Assembly (NCBI RefSeq): GCF_019430905.1
Contig: NZ_JAHYCA010000005.1
Span: forward strand, 186,001 to 250,000
Reading direction: 5' to 3'
Source: Billgrantia antri
GTDB taxonomy: Bacteria; Pseudomonadota; Gammaproteobacteria; Pseudomonadales; Halomonadaceae
DNA: 64,000 nucleotides
The notes below the pieces were generated by a model that worked only from the letters and a program-made list of their open reading frames with translations, searched no databases and had not been told where the DNA came from. Shown here piece by piece: positions 18,225 to 26,399 of the stretch (positions within the stretch are counted from its first letter, which is position 1; the number at the start of each line of letters is the position of its first letter). The translations under genes were made by a program, and so were the position numbers.

Positions 18225-19616
18225 ATGCGCCAGCCGCTCACCCGGGAGCTGACCAACCTGATCGAACGCGGCCGCGACCGCCAGCTTCGCCTGGCGGTCA
18301 CCGGGCTCTCGCGTTCGGGCAAGACCGCCTTTCTCACCTCGCTGGTCAACCAGCTGCGCCATGCCGGCCTCGAGGCCCGGCTCGACCTGATGCCGGCGGC
18401 CCGTGACGGACGCCTGCTGGGCGCCCGCCGGGTCAGTCAGCCCGACCTGGGCGTACCGCGCTTTCCCTACGACCAGGCGATGGCGGCGCTCGATAGCGTG
18501 CCGCCGCGCTGGCCGGAGCCAACCCGCGGCATCAGCGAGCTGCGTCTGTCGATCCGCTACCGCCCGGCCAGGCGCGCCTGGCTGCGCAGCGAGACCGCCG
18601 AGCTGAGCCTCGACCTGTTCGACTACCCCGGCGAATGGCTGCTCGACCTGCCACTGCTGGGCCACGACTACCTGGGCTGGAGTCGCGCCACGCTGGCCGG
18701 CGCCGGCGAACAGCGCCGCGCCCTGCTGGCCGAATGGGAAGGCATCGCCGCCGGGCTCGACCCGGCTGCCGAGGCCAACGAGGCCGAGCTTGCCGACATC
18801 GCTGCGCTCTATGCGCGCAGCCTGCAGGCCGCCCGCGAGGCGGGTTTCGCCAACCTTCAGCCGGGACGCTTCCTGCTACCCGGCGATCTCGAAGGCGCCC
18901 CGGTGCTGCAGTTCTTCCCGCTACCGGCGCTGGCCGATGCCGACGAAAAGGAGCTGGCCAGGCTGCCCCCGGAAAGTGTCTACGCCACCCTGGCGGCACG
19001 CTTCCACCACTATCAACAGCATATCGTGCGGCCGTTCTACCGCGACCACTTCCGCCGCTTCGACCGCCAGATCGTGCTGGTCGACGTGCTCGGCGCGCTG
19101 AATGCCGGCCCGGAACGCTTCGAGGACCTCTCCCAGGCGCTCACCACGCTGATGCAGAGCTTCGATTACGGCAAGCGCAGCCTGCTCTCACGGCTGTTCG
19201 CGCCGCGCATCGACAAGCTGGCGATCGCCGCCACCAAGGCCGATCACGTCACCCCCGAGCAGCACGCCAAGCTGACCGCCCTGCTCGAAGCCCTGCTGGC
19301 CGAACCGCTGCAGGACCTGCGCTATGCCAACGTGCCGGTGAAGGCGCTGTCGCTGGCGGCGATCCGCGCCACCGAGGCGCTCGAAGTCGCGCAAAAGGGG
19401 GAACACACACCGGCCCTGCGCGGCACGACCCTGGAAGGCGAAGAGGTTCTGGTGTTTCCCGGCGAAGTGCCCGCCCGGCTACCGGAGGCCGATTTCTGGG
19501 CTCGCCAGGGGTTCGACTTTCGCGCCTTCCGCCCCGCCCCGCGGGAGGACGGCGCGCTACCTCACATCCGGCTCGATGCTGCCCTGGACTGGCTGATCGG
19601 AGACAAATTGCAATGA
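18225..19616 (+). CDS. ycjX: YcjX family GTPase-like protein
   Basis: A 463-residue DUF463 protein with a Walker A/P-loop RLAVTGLSRSGKTAFLTS near residue 25 and later AIAATKADHVTPEQ in the place of the NKxD specificity motif. DLFDYPGEWLLDLPLL is a family-specific Walker B-region signature. The family is a stress-linked P-loop protein of unknown cellular role. Its stop codon overlaps the start of ycjF (ATGA). This pair is conserved in many gammaproteobacteria, often in the phage-shock neighbourhood; no psp genes are visible here. Confidence 0.93.
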   Translation: MRQPLTRELTNLIERGRDRQLRLAVTGLSRSGKTAFLTSLVNQLRHAGLEARLDLMPAARDGRLLGARRVSQPDLGVPRFPYDQAMAALDSVPPRWPEPTRGISELRLSIRYRPARRAWLRSETAELSLDLFDYPGEWLLDLPLLGHDYLGWSRATLAGAGEQRRALLAEWEGIAAGLDPAAEANEAELADIAALYARSLQAAREAGFANLQPGRFLLPGDLEGAPVLQFFPLPALADADEKELARLPPESVYATLAARFHHYQQHIVRPFYRDHFRRFDRQIVLVDVLGALNAGPERFEDLSQALTTLMQSFDYGKRSLLSRLFAPRIDKLAIAATKADHVTPEQHAKLTALLEALLAEPLQDLRYANVPVKALSLAAIRATEALEVAQKGEHTPALRGTTLEGEEVLVFPGEVPARLPEADFWARQGFDFRAFRPAPREDGALPHIRLDAALDWLIGDKLQ

Positions 19617-20659
19617 ACGACCGCCGCCACGATCCGCAGGGCGACGACCCGCGCCCGGCTCGCCGCTTCACCCTCGACGCGCCCGAATCGACGCCGCAGG
19701 AGGCGCCGCGCCCACGCCTGGATTTCGACAGCCAGTTGCCCACGCGCCCCGTGGAAGCGCCTACGCCAAGCCGCGCCGAGCGCGACTTGGAAGCAAGCCT
19801 CGGCAAGCCGCGCAAGCGCCGCTGGTGGCTGTTCGGCCTGCTCGGCGGCGGCATCGCCCTGGGCACGGCCGAAATGGTCGTACGTCTGCCCGAGGCACTG
19901 CTCGGCGGCGATTGGCTCAGCGGCGGCTGGCACCTGCTGGGGATAGCCGCCATTGCCCTGGGCGCCGGCGCGCTCCTGCGCGAAGCGTGGCGGCTGCGCC
20001 GCCTCAAACGCCACGACGCCCTGCGCAGCCGGCTGGCCGAGTTGCCTCAAGCCGATGCCAAGCAGGCACTCGGGCTGGCGCGGGTGCTCAAGCACCAGCT
20101 CGGCCTCGACGACGACCATCCTCACTGGCAGGCCTTCCTCGCCGCCCGCGAGCCGTATCACGGCGGCGCGGAAGTGCAGCAGCTGCTGGCGCATCACCTG
20201 CTGGCCCCGCGCGACCGCCAGGCACGGCGGCTGATCTCGCGTATGGCCGGCGAGACGGCGGTGATGGTAGCGGTAAGCCCGCTGACGCTGGTCGATATGT
20301 TCCTGGTGGCGTGGCGCAGCCTAGCGATGATCGACCGCATCTGCCGTCTCTACGGGCTCGAGCTGGGCTATGCGAGTCGGCTGCGCCTGGTGCGCAACGT
20401 GCTCTACCACATGGCCTTTGCCGGGGCCACCGAGATGGCCGGCGACGCCGGCATGGAGCTGCTGTCGCTGAACCTGGCCGGACGTCTTTCGACACGTGCC
20501 AGCCAGGGGATGGGGGTGGGCCTGCTCACTGCCCGCCTGGGCCTGCGCACCCTGCGGCTGACCCGGCCACTGGTCTTCGCCGAGGGGGAGGCACCACGCA
20601 TGGCCGACCTGCGCAGCGAGCTCTGGCAGCAGCTGATACGGCTGGAGGAAACCAAGTAA
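19613..20659 (+). CDS. ycjF: YcjF family inner-membrane protein (TIGR01620/DUF697)
   Basis: A 348-residue protein with a hydrophilic, proline-rich N-terminus, two membrane helices (WWLFGLLGGGIALGTAEMVV and LLGIAAIALGAGALL) and a DUF697 C-terminal half (MVAVSPLTLVDMFLVAWRSL). It is translationally coupled to ycjX by a 4-bp ATGA overlap and probably forms a membrane partner for it. The C-terminal tail GEAPRMADLRSELWQQL is repeated as a broken copy about 0.7 kb downstream (21270-21356), marking the end of a tandem duplication. Confidence 0.92.
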   Translation: MNDRRHDPQGDDPRPARRFTLDAPESTPQEAPRPRLDFDSQLPTRPVEAPTPSRAERDLEASLGKPRKRRWWLFGLLGGGIALGTAEMVVRLPEALLGGDWLSGGWHLLGIAAIALGAGALLREAWRLRRLKRHDALRSRLAELPQADAKQALGLARVLKHQLGLDDDHPHWQAFLAAREPYHGGAEVQQLLAHHLLAPRDRQARRLISRMAGETAVMVAVSPLTLVDMFLVAWRSLAMIDRICRLYGLELGYASRLRLVRNVLYHMAFAGATEMAGDAGMELLSLNLAGRLSTRASQGMGVGLLTARLGLRTLRLTRPLVFAEGEAPRMADLRSELWQQLIRLEETK

Positions 20660-20682
20660 CGGAAAGGAGATCGGACAAAAGC

Positions 20683-20723
20683 TTGACCTTGGTCATGACG
20701 TTTCGGGCGCAACCGGCTACGCT
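20683..20723 (+). promoter_or_regulatory. Candidate promoter and palindromic activator site of first uspA
   Basis: TTGACCTTGGTCAT (20683-20696) contains the perfect palindrome TGACCTTGGTCA. TACGCT at 20718-20723 can serve as the -10, which puts the palindrome centre near -40.5, a class II activator position. The shape TTGAC-N4-GTCAT resembles FNR/ANR half-sites. The regulator assignment is inference. Confidence 0.45.
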
Positions 20724-20762
20724 CGCTGATAACTCAGTTAAACAGCGAACCAAGGACCTGTG

Positions 20763-21203
20763 ATGTACAAATCGATTCTGGTGCCCGTCGATGGCTCCGA
20801 AGGTGCGAAGAAGGCGCTAGATGTCGCCTGTCAACTGGCCAACCAGGCCGACGCCACCCTGCACATTCTGCATATTCCCGAGGAGCTCGCCCACGAGACG
20901 ACGCTGGTGTGGGGTATCGGCGCCATCGCCATCGAGGCATCGCGCCAGGAGCGAGAAGAGATCGGCAAGCAGGTCGTCGACAAGGCCGCCGAGGCCGCAC
21001 GCGCCAACGGCATCCAGCATGTCGAGACGGTGGTCGGCCAGGGCGACCCGGCCCGCACTATCATCAGCGAAGCTCGTCGTCGCGGCGTCGAGGCGATCGT
21101 CATGGGCAGCCGTGGCCTGAGCGACCTGCGCGGACTGGTGGTGGGCAGCGTCTCCCACAAGGTCAGTCACGTGGCCGAGTGCACGGTGATCACCGTACGC
21201 TGA
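20763..21203 (+). CDS. Universal stress protein UspA family (copy 1)
   Basis: A 146-residue single-domain Usp. The N-terminal ILVPVDGSEGAKKALDVA and the C-terminal ATP-binding signature G-2x-G-9x-G-S (in MGSRGLSDLRGLVVGSVSHK) are intact, so it should bind ATP. Start ATG 20763 has AAGGA about 7 nt upstream; a GTG lies directly before it. A near-identical paralogue follows. Usp proteins support survival under stress, starvation or anaerobiosis. The upstream palindrome suggests regulation by a CRP/FNR-type protein. Confidence 0.92.
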   Translation: MYKSILVPVDGSEGAKKALDVACQLANQADATLHILHIPEELAHETTLVWGIGAIAIEASRQEREEIGKQVVDKAAEAARANGIQHVETVVGQGDPARTIISEARRRGVEAIVMGSRGLSDLRGLVVGSVSHKVSHVAECTVITVR

Positions 21204-21269
21204 TCTTCCCCCAGCCGGACGCCGCTCGGCGCGCTCGGCCTGCCACCCAGCGACTGAACCCGAGCATTG

Positions 21270-21356
21270 TGGTTCACCAAGGGCGAGGCACCGCAAAGAG
21301 CCGATCTGCGCCGCGAACTCTGGCAACGACTTCGAAAGTCGGAAGAGACCAAGTGA
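21270..21356 (+). pseudogene. Remnant copy of the ycjF 3' end
   Basis: In frame from 21270 this reads WFTKGEAPQRADLRRELWQ then RLRKSEETK and a stop. This matches the YcjF C-terminus (GEAPRMADLRSELWQQL...LEETK) at most positions. It has no start and no upstream ycjF sequence. It is the hitchhiking 5' edge of the segment that was duplicated with uspA. Confidence 0.85.
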
Positions 21357-21379
21357 ATGACGGCAATCGACCAGGCGTT

Positions 21380-21419
21380 TGACGCCGGTCATGACGTCAC
21401 GCGTGCAAGGGGCTAGGCT
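21380..21419 (+). promoter_or_regulatory. Candidate promoter and palindromic site of second uspA
   Basis: TGACGCCGGTCA (21380-21391) is followed by TGACGTCA and a TAGGCT -10-like hexamer (21414-21419). Spacing to the -10 and to the ATG (centre about 72 bp before it) matches the first uspA copy, although much of the surrounding sequence has diverged. Confidence 0.45.
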
Positions 21420-21457
21420 CGGGGTATCCACCCCCTACCCCGGATAAGGAAAGTGTC

Positions 21458-21916
21458 ATGTACCAATCCATCCTGGTTCCCGTCGACGGTTCCGAAGGCG
21501 CCAAGAAGGCTCTGGATGTCGCCTGTCAACTGGCCGGCAAGGCCGATGTCACCTTGCATATCCTGCACATCCCTGAGGAGCTCACACACGAGGCGACGCT
21601 GGTTTGGGGCATCGGCGCCATCGCCATCGAGGCGTCGCGCCAGGAGCGACAGGAGCCACGGGCTCGCCAGGATATCGGCAAGCAGATCGTCGACAGGGCA
21701 GAGAAAGCGGCCCGTGCCAAGGGCGTGACCCGCATCGAGACGATCATCGGCCGCGGCGACCCGGCTCGCGCCATCGTCAGCGAAGCCAAGCGCCGCGGCG
21801 TCGAGGCCATCGTCATGGGCAGCCGCGGCCTGAGCGACCTGCGCGGGCTGGTGGTGGGCAGCGTCTCGCACAAGGTCAGTCACATTGCCGAAAGCACCGT
21901 CATCACCGTCCGCTGA
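21458..21916 (+). CDS. Universal stress protein UspA family (copy 2, tandem paralogue)
   Basis: A 152-residue Usp closely similar to the preceding gene from end to end. The main difference is a short insertion (RQEPRARQD) in the middle of the protein. The ATP-binding signature MGSRGLSDLRGLVVGS is identical in both copies. AAGGAAAG precedes the ATG. The two genes arose by local tandem duplication that also copied the upstream control region and the ycjF tail. A division of labour between the copies is possible but not shown. Confidence 0.92.
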   Translation: MYQSILVPVDGSEGAKKALDVACQLAGKADVTLHILHIPEELTHEATLVWGIGAIAIEASRQERQEPRARQDIGKQIVDRAEKAARAKGVTRIETIIGRGDPARAIVSEAKRRGVEAIVMGSRGLSDLRGLVVGSVSHKVSHIAESTVITVR

Positions 21917-21928
21917 GTGACCTGCCGT

Positions 21929-21961
21929 TGGCCGCCAGCCCCTGGACAGGGCAGACGGCCA
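21929..21961. terminator. Candidate bidirectional terminator
   Basis: Outer arms TGGCCG / CGGCCA and inner arms CCCT / AGGG form an imperfect hairpin in the 56-bp gap between the convergent uspA2 and gtsD-like genes. Confidence 0.45.
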
Positions 21962-21972
21962 TTCGCATCGGG

Positions 21973-23094
21973 TCAAGCCAGACGCTGCTCCGTTTCGCGA
22001 TCGAACAGCACCGCACGAGCCATGTCGATGCGCAGCGCCAGACGCTCGCCTGCCGCGACCCGACACTTGGGCCCGACCCGGGCCGTCGCTTCGCCCTCGC
22101 CAAGCTTGAGCTGCAGCAGAATATCGGCCCCGGTCGGCTCGACCACGGTGATGCGCGGCGATAGCAACACGCCTTCGGCATCGTCGCCGAGTCGCACGTC
22201 GTCCTCGGCGAAGTGCTCGGGGCGCAGCCCCAGGATCACCTCTCGTCCCACCTGACCGGCCATGGCCGGCGTCTCCCGCTCCTGCGGCCAGGGCAGTTCC
22301 AGGTTCTCCTCTCCCGGCGTTGCCACGCGCAAAAGGTACCCCCCTGGTTCGCCATCCAGGGTGGCACCGATGAAGTTCATCGACGGTGAACCCATGAAAC
22401 CGGCCACGAACAGGTCCACCGGGTTGTTGTAGACCTCGTCGGGAGAGCCGAGCTGGAGGATGCGGCCATCGCGCATCACCGCGATGCAGTCGGCCAGGGT
22501 CATGGCCTCGATCTGGTCGTGGGTGACGTAGACGATGGTGGTACCCAGGCGCTGGTGCAGCTTCTTGATCTCGGTGCGCATGTCCACGCGCAGCTTGGCG
22601 TCGAGGTTGGAGAGCGGCTCGTCGAACAGGTAGACCTTGGGCTCGCGGGCCAGCGCCCGCCCCATGGCGACGCGCTGGCGCTGGCCGCCGGAGAGCTGCG
22701 AAGGCTTGCGCTCGAGCAGGTGCGAGATCTGCAGCAGGTCGGCCACCCGCTCCACCGCCGCCTCGCGCTCGGCCTTGGGCACCTTGCGCATCTCCAGGCC
22801 GAAGCTGATGTTCTGACGTACCGTCATGCTCGGATAGAGCGCGTAGGACTGGAACACCATGGCGATGTCGCGCTCCGCCGGGGTCTGCCAGGTGACGTCC
22901 TCGCCGGCGATGCGGATCTCGCCGGAGGTGACCGGCTCGAGGCCGGCGATGGCGTTCATCAGCGTCGACTTGCCGCAACCCGAGGGGCCCACCAGAATCA
23001 GGAACTCACCGGAGTCGATCGCCAGGCTCACGTCCTTGAGCACCCGCTCGCTGCCGAAATTCTTGCATACGTTGTTGATTTCAAGCGCTGCCAT
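21973..23094 (-). CDS. gtsD: Sugar ABC transporter ATP-binding protein (MsmK/UgpC/GtsD type)
   Basis: A 373-residue ATPase with Walker A GPSGCGKSTLMNAI, signature LSGGQRQRVAMGRAL, Walker B KVYLFDEPLSNLDA and the H-loop YVTHDQIEAM, followed by a C-terminal TOBE/OB regulatory domain typical of the CUT1 family. It powers sugar import. ATG 23094 is chosen over long upstream open frame because it starts at the conserved ALEINNVCKNFG. It is the last gene of an operon with two permeases and a binding protein. The gts name follows synteny with Pseudomonas glucose transport; glycerol-3-phosphate or maltose import is a less likely alternative. Confidence 0.88.
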   Translation of the reverse strand: MAALEINNVCKNFGSERVLKDVSLAIDSGEFLILVGPSGCGKSTLMNAIAGLEPVTSGEIRIAGEDVTWQTPAERDIAMVFQSYALYPSMTVRQNISFGLEMRKVPKAEREAAVERVADLLQISHLLERKPSQLSGGQRQRVAMGRALAREPKVYLFDEPLSNLDAKLRVDMRTEIKKLHQRLGTTIVYVTHDQIEAMTLADCIAVMRDGRILQLGSPDEVYNNPVDLFVAGFMGSPSMNFIGATLDGEPGGYLLRVATPGEENLELPWPQERETPAMAGQVGREVILGLRPEHFAEDDVRLGDDAEGVLLSPRITVVEPTGADILLQLKLGEGEATARVGPKCRVAAGERLALRIDMARAVLFDRETEQRLA

Positions 23095-23132
23095 ATCCAA
23101 AACCTCTTGATTGTTCTGTTGCTCAGAGGGCC

Positions 23133-24011
23133 TTAGCCTTTGACCGAGCCTGCCGTGAGCCCACGCACGAAATACTTGCCGGCCAGTACGTAGACGATCA
23201 GCGTGGGCAGCGCGGCGATCATCGCTGCCGCCATGTCGACGTTGTACTCGCGCGCCCCGGTGGACGTATTGACCAGGTTGTTGAGTGCCACCGTCACCGG
23301 CTGGGTGTCGTGGGCCGAGAACGCCACGCCGAACAGGAAGTCGTTCCAGATCTGGGTGAATTGCCAGATCACCGAGACCACGATGATCGGCGCCGACACC
23401 GGTAGCAGAATGCGCCAGAAGATGCGGAAGAAACCGGCACCGTCGAGCTTCGCCGCCGATACCAGCTCGGTCGGCACCGCCACGTAGAAGTTGCGGAAGA
23501 ACAGCGTAGTGAAGGCGATACCGAAGACCACGTGGACCAGAATCAGGCCCGCGCGTGAGCTCGACAGCCCCAGCCAGCCGAGCGTTTGCGCCATGGGCAG
23601 CAGCACCACCTGGAACGGAATGAAGCAGCCGAACAGCATCAGCGCGAAGAGCAGCTCCGAACCCTTGAAACGCCACTTGGTCAGGGCATAGCCGTTGAGC
23701 GCCCCGATGATGGTGGAGATCAGCACGGCCGGCACCACGATGGCGATGGAGTTGAAGAAGTAGACGCCCACGCCTTCGCAACGCATGCCGGTGCAGGCTT
23801 CGCCCCAGGCCTTGGTCCAGGGTCCCAGGGTCGGTTCCTGCGGCAACGAAAGCAGCGTGCCGGGAGTGATCTCGGCCAGCGGCTTGAGCGAGGTGACCAG
23901 CATCACTGCCAGCGGCAGCAGGTAGAACAGTGCCGCCAGCAGCAGCACGGCATAGAGCAGGGCCCGGCCCAGTCGCGCTCCGAAGGTGCGACGTCGAATC
24001 ACGTTATCCAT
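23133..24011 (-). CDS. gtsC: Sugar ABC transporter permease (MalG-like, GtsC type)
   Basis: A 292-residue inner-membrane permease with six predicted helices and the EAA-loop pattern AAKLDGAGFFRIFWRILLP that contacts the ATPase. The N-terminal LYAVLLLAALFYLLPLAVML and the extracytoplasmic loop (EACTGMRCEGVGVYF) precede the BPD-transp-1 core. It overlaps the upstream permease by 8 bp, so the two are translationally coupled. A 38-bp gap separates it from the ATPase gene. Confidence 0.9.
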   Translation of the reverse strand: MDNVIRRRTFGARLGRALLYAVLLLAALFYLLPLAVMLVTSLKPLAEITPGTLLSLPQEPTLGPWTKAWGEACTGMRCEGVGVYFFNSIAIVVPAVLISTIIGALNGYALTKWRFKGSELLFALMLFGCFIPFQVVLLPMAQTLGWLGLSSSRAGLILVHVVFGIAFTTLFFRNFYVAVPTELVSAAKLDGAGFFRIFWRILLPVSAPIIVVSVIWQFTQIWNDFLFGVAFSAHDTQPVTVALNNLVNTSTGAREYNVDMAAAMIAALPTLIVYVLAGKYFVRGLTAGSVKG

Positions 24012-24936
24012 GGCGGCGGTTCCTCAGCTCGGAGTAGAGATAGGGAATCAGGATCGCCAGCACACCGCCCAGCATCAGCATGGCGCTGGCCGACCCCAGC
24101 CCGATCTGCGCCCGGGTGAAGGCATGGGCGTACATGAAGGTGGCCGGCAGGTCGGAGGCATAGCCGGGGCCGCCGTTGGTGAGCGCCACCACCAGATCGA
24201 AGCTCTTGATGGCGATGTGCGAGAGAATCATCACGGCGCTGAACACCACCGGGCGCAGGCAGGGCACCACCACCCGCCAGTAGATACGCGGCAGGCTGGC
24301 ACCGTCGAGCTGGGCGGCCTTGAGAATGCTGTCGTCGATGCCGCGCAGCCCGGCGAGGAACAGCGCCATGACGAAGCCCGAGGCCTGCCACACCGCGGCA
24401 ATCACCAGCGTATAGACGGCCATGTCCGGATCGACCAGCCAGTCGAAGCGGAAGTTCTCGAAGCCCCAGCCACGCACCATGGCCTGGATGCCGAGGCCGG
24501 GGTTGAGCAACCATTTCCACACCACGCCGGTGACGATGAATGACAGTGCCATGGGATAGAGGTAGATCGTGCGCAGCGCGCCCTCCTGGCGAATGCGCTG
24601 GTCGAGCAGGATGGCGAGCACCAGCCCCAGCGCCAGACAGATGGCCACGAACATGCCGCCGAATACCACCAGGTTGGTCGAAGCTACCCACCAGCGGTCG
24701 TTAGCCATCAAGCGGGCATACTGGGCGAAGCCGACGAAGTCGTAGCTGGGCAGCATGCGTGAGCTGGTCAGCGACAAGATGAAGGTCCACAGCATGAAGC
24801 CATAGACGAAGAACAGCGAGATGGCGGCCGACGGTGCCAGCACCAGCTTGGGCAGCCAGGCCTGAAGCAGGCCTGCATGGCTGCGCCGGGCACCGGGACC
24901 AGCGGCCGGACGCACCGCGGGAGTTGACAGGGACAT
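24004..24936 (-). CDS. gtsB: Sugar ABC transporter permease (MalF-like, GtsB type)
   Basis: A 310-residue membrane protein with six main helices and the EAA motif AAQLDGASLPRIYWRVVVP. The N-terminus is cytoplasmic and Pro/Ala/Arg-rich. It pairs with the downstream permease to form the translocation pore. An intercistronic hairpin separates it from the binding protein gene, which would let the binding protein be made in excess. Confidence 0.9.
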   Translation of the reverse strand: MSLSTPAVRPAAGPGARRSHAGLLQAWLPKLVLAPSAAISLFFVYGFMLWTFILSLTSSRMLPSYDFVGFAQYARLMANDRWWVASTNLVVFGGMFVAICLALGLVLAILLDQRIRQEGALRTIYLYPMALSFIVTGVVWKWLLNPGLGIQAMVRGWGFENFRFDWLVDPDMAVYTLVIAAVWQASGFVMALFLAGLRGIDDSILKAAQLDGASLPRIYWRVVVPCLRPVVFSAVMILSHIAIKSFDLVVALTNGGPGYASDLPATFMYAHAFTRAQIGLGSASAMLMLGGVLAILIPYLYSELRNRRHG

Positions 24937-24974
24937 AGCGGGAAACCTCGGGCGTGAACGACGTGCTACTGGAA

Positions 24975-24996
24975 CGGACCTGCCGCGGCAGGCCCG
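24975..24996 (-). terminator. Intercistronic hairpin between gtsA and gtsB
   Basis: CCTGCC GC GGCAGG with outer flanking pairs forms a stem of about 9 bp with one mismatch and no clear T tract. It is more likely an mRNA-stabilising or attenuating hairpin than a full terminator. Confidence 0.45.
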
Positions 24997-25016
24997 TCCC
25001 GCTTTGCTGCTGCGGA

Positions 25017-26288
25017 TTACAACGCAGCCTGGGCGGCATTCACCATGCGCCGGGCAGCCTCTTCGGCAGCCATGTCACGCGAGTTGAAGTAGTTGGTCAC
25101 CACATCGAAGATGGCGCCTTGGACGTCGGCGCGCACGGCCATGCCGTGAGCCATGCTGGGCACCAGGCCGCCCTCCTCGGCGGTACGCTGGAAATCTTGC
25201 ATGGACTGCTGCGCACACTGGTCGAACTCACTCATGTCGAGGTCGGGGCGGGCGGGAATCGAACCCTTGGCCAGGTTGAAGGCCTCCTGGAAGGTCGGCT
25301 CCAGCACCAGGCGTGCCAGGGCCTGCTGAGCCTCACGCTCCCCGTCCTCGACACGGAACATGGCCAGGCTGTCGATGTTGAAGGTGAAGGCATCCTGGGT
25401 GCCCGGCGCCGCGGCGCACAGGTAGTCCTCGCCGGCGGTAAGCCCGGCGGCGGTGAACTCGCCCTTGGCCCAGTCGCCCATCAGCTGCATGCCGGCATCG
25501 CCGTTGATCACCATGGACGTGGCAATGTTCCAGTCGCGGCCCGGCATGTCGTCGTCCATCAACTCGCGCAGACGCTTGAAGGTCTCCAGCGCCTCGATCA
25601 TCTGTTCGCTGCCCAGGGCCTGCTCGTCGAGCTCGACCATGGTTTGCTGGTAGAACTCGGTACCGCCGGTAGCCAGCAGCACGGTTTCGAACACGGTGGC
25701 GTCCTGCCAGGCCTGGCCGCCGTGGGCCAGCGGCACGTAGCCGGCCTCGCGAATCGCCTCGCCGGCCGTGAACAGTTCATCGAGGGTGGTGGGCATCTCG
25801 ACCCCGGCCGCCTCGAGCACCTCGGGGTTGGCCCACAGCCAGTTGACCCGGTGCACGTTGACCGGCACCGCGACGTAGCTGCCATCGTGACGCATCACCT
25901 CGGCAACGGTCGGGGGCAGCAGTTCGTCCCAGCCCTCGGCATCTGCCACCTCGTCGAGTTCACCGAGCAGGCCGAGCTCGCCCCACTCCTGGATCTCCGG
26001 TCCCTTGATCTGGGCCGCCGACGGCGGATTGCCGGACATTGCACGGGACTTGAGCACGGTCATGGCAGTTTCGCCACCGCCCCCGGCCACGGCGAAATCC
26101 TGCCAACCGTAGCCTTCCGCCTCCATCAGCTCCTTGAGTACGTTGGCCGCGCGGGCCTCACCGCCCGAGGTCCACCAGTGCAGCACCTCCACCTCGGCGG
26201 CATGCGCGCTCGCGAAGGTCAACGAAGTTGCCGCGGCGGTAGCCACGACGAGGGCCGTTTTCTGGAACGAGGTTTTGAACGTATACAT
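25017..26288 (-). CDS. gtsA: Sugar ABC transporter substrate-binding protein (GtsA type)
   Basis: A 423-residue periplasmic binding protein of the family 1 extracellular solute-binding type. The signal peptide ([20 protein letters not shown]) is followed by [20 protein letters not shown], a pattern typical of glucose/CUT1 binding proteins. Start ATG 26288 is preferred over 26294: AGGAG is 7 nt before 26288 but only 1 nt before 26294. It is the first gene of the transporter operon, directly downstream of a two-component system, as in the Pseudomonas gltR-gtrS-gts locus. Glucose is the most likely ligand; mannose or other aldoses are possible. Confidence 0.88.
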   Translation of the reverse strand: MYTFKTSFQKTALVVATAAATSLTFASAHAAEVEVLHWWTSGGEARAANVLKELMEAEGYGWQDFAVAGGGGETAMTVLKSRAMSGNPPSAAQIKGPEIQEWGELGLLGELDEVADAEGWDELLPPTVAEVMRHDGSYVAVPVNVHRVNWLWANPEVLEAAGVEMPTTLDELFTAGEAIREAGYVPLAHGGQAWQDATVFETVLLATGGTEFYQQTMVELDEQALGSEQMIEALETFKRLRELMDDDMPGRDWNIATSMVINGDAGMQLMGDWAKGEFTAAGLTAGEDYLCAAAPGTQDAFTFNIDSLAMFRVEDGEREAQQALARLVLEPTFQEAFNLAKGSIPARPDLDMSEFDQCAQQSMQDFQRTAEEGGLVPSMAHGMAVRADVQGAIFDVVTNYFNSRDMAAEEAARRMVNAAQAAL

Positions 26289-26399
26289 CGGCATGCTCCT
26301 GCTGTTGTTATTGACGCCGGCTTCGACCGGAGTGTCATAACGCTAACCGAGAGCCGCCCGCGGTAGGGTTACCTAGTCCTACAAAGTATTGAGCAAATA

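Noticed and set aside
18635..19612. Apparent 674-residue protein fusing sequence upstream to YcjF
   Set aside because: The upstream part reads ycjX in the wrong frame. The true ycjF start is the ATGA overlap at 19613.
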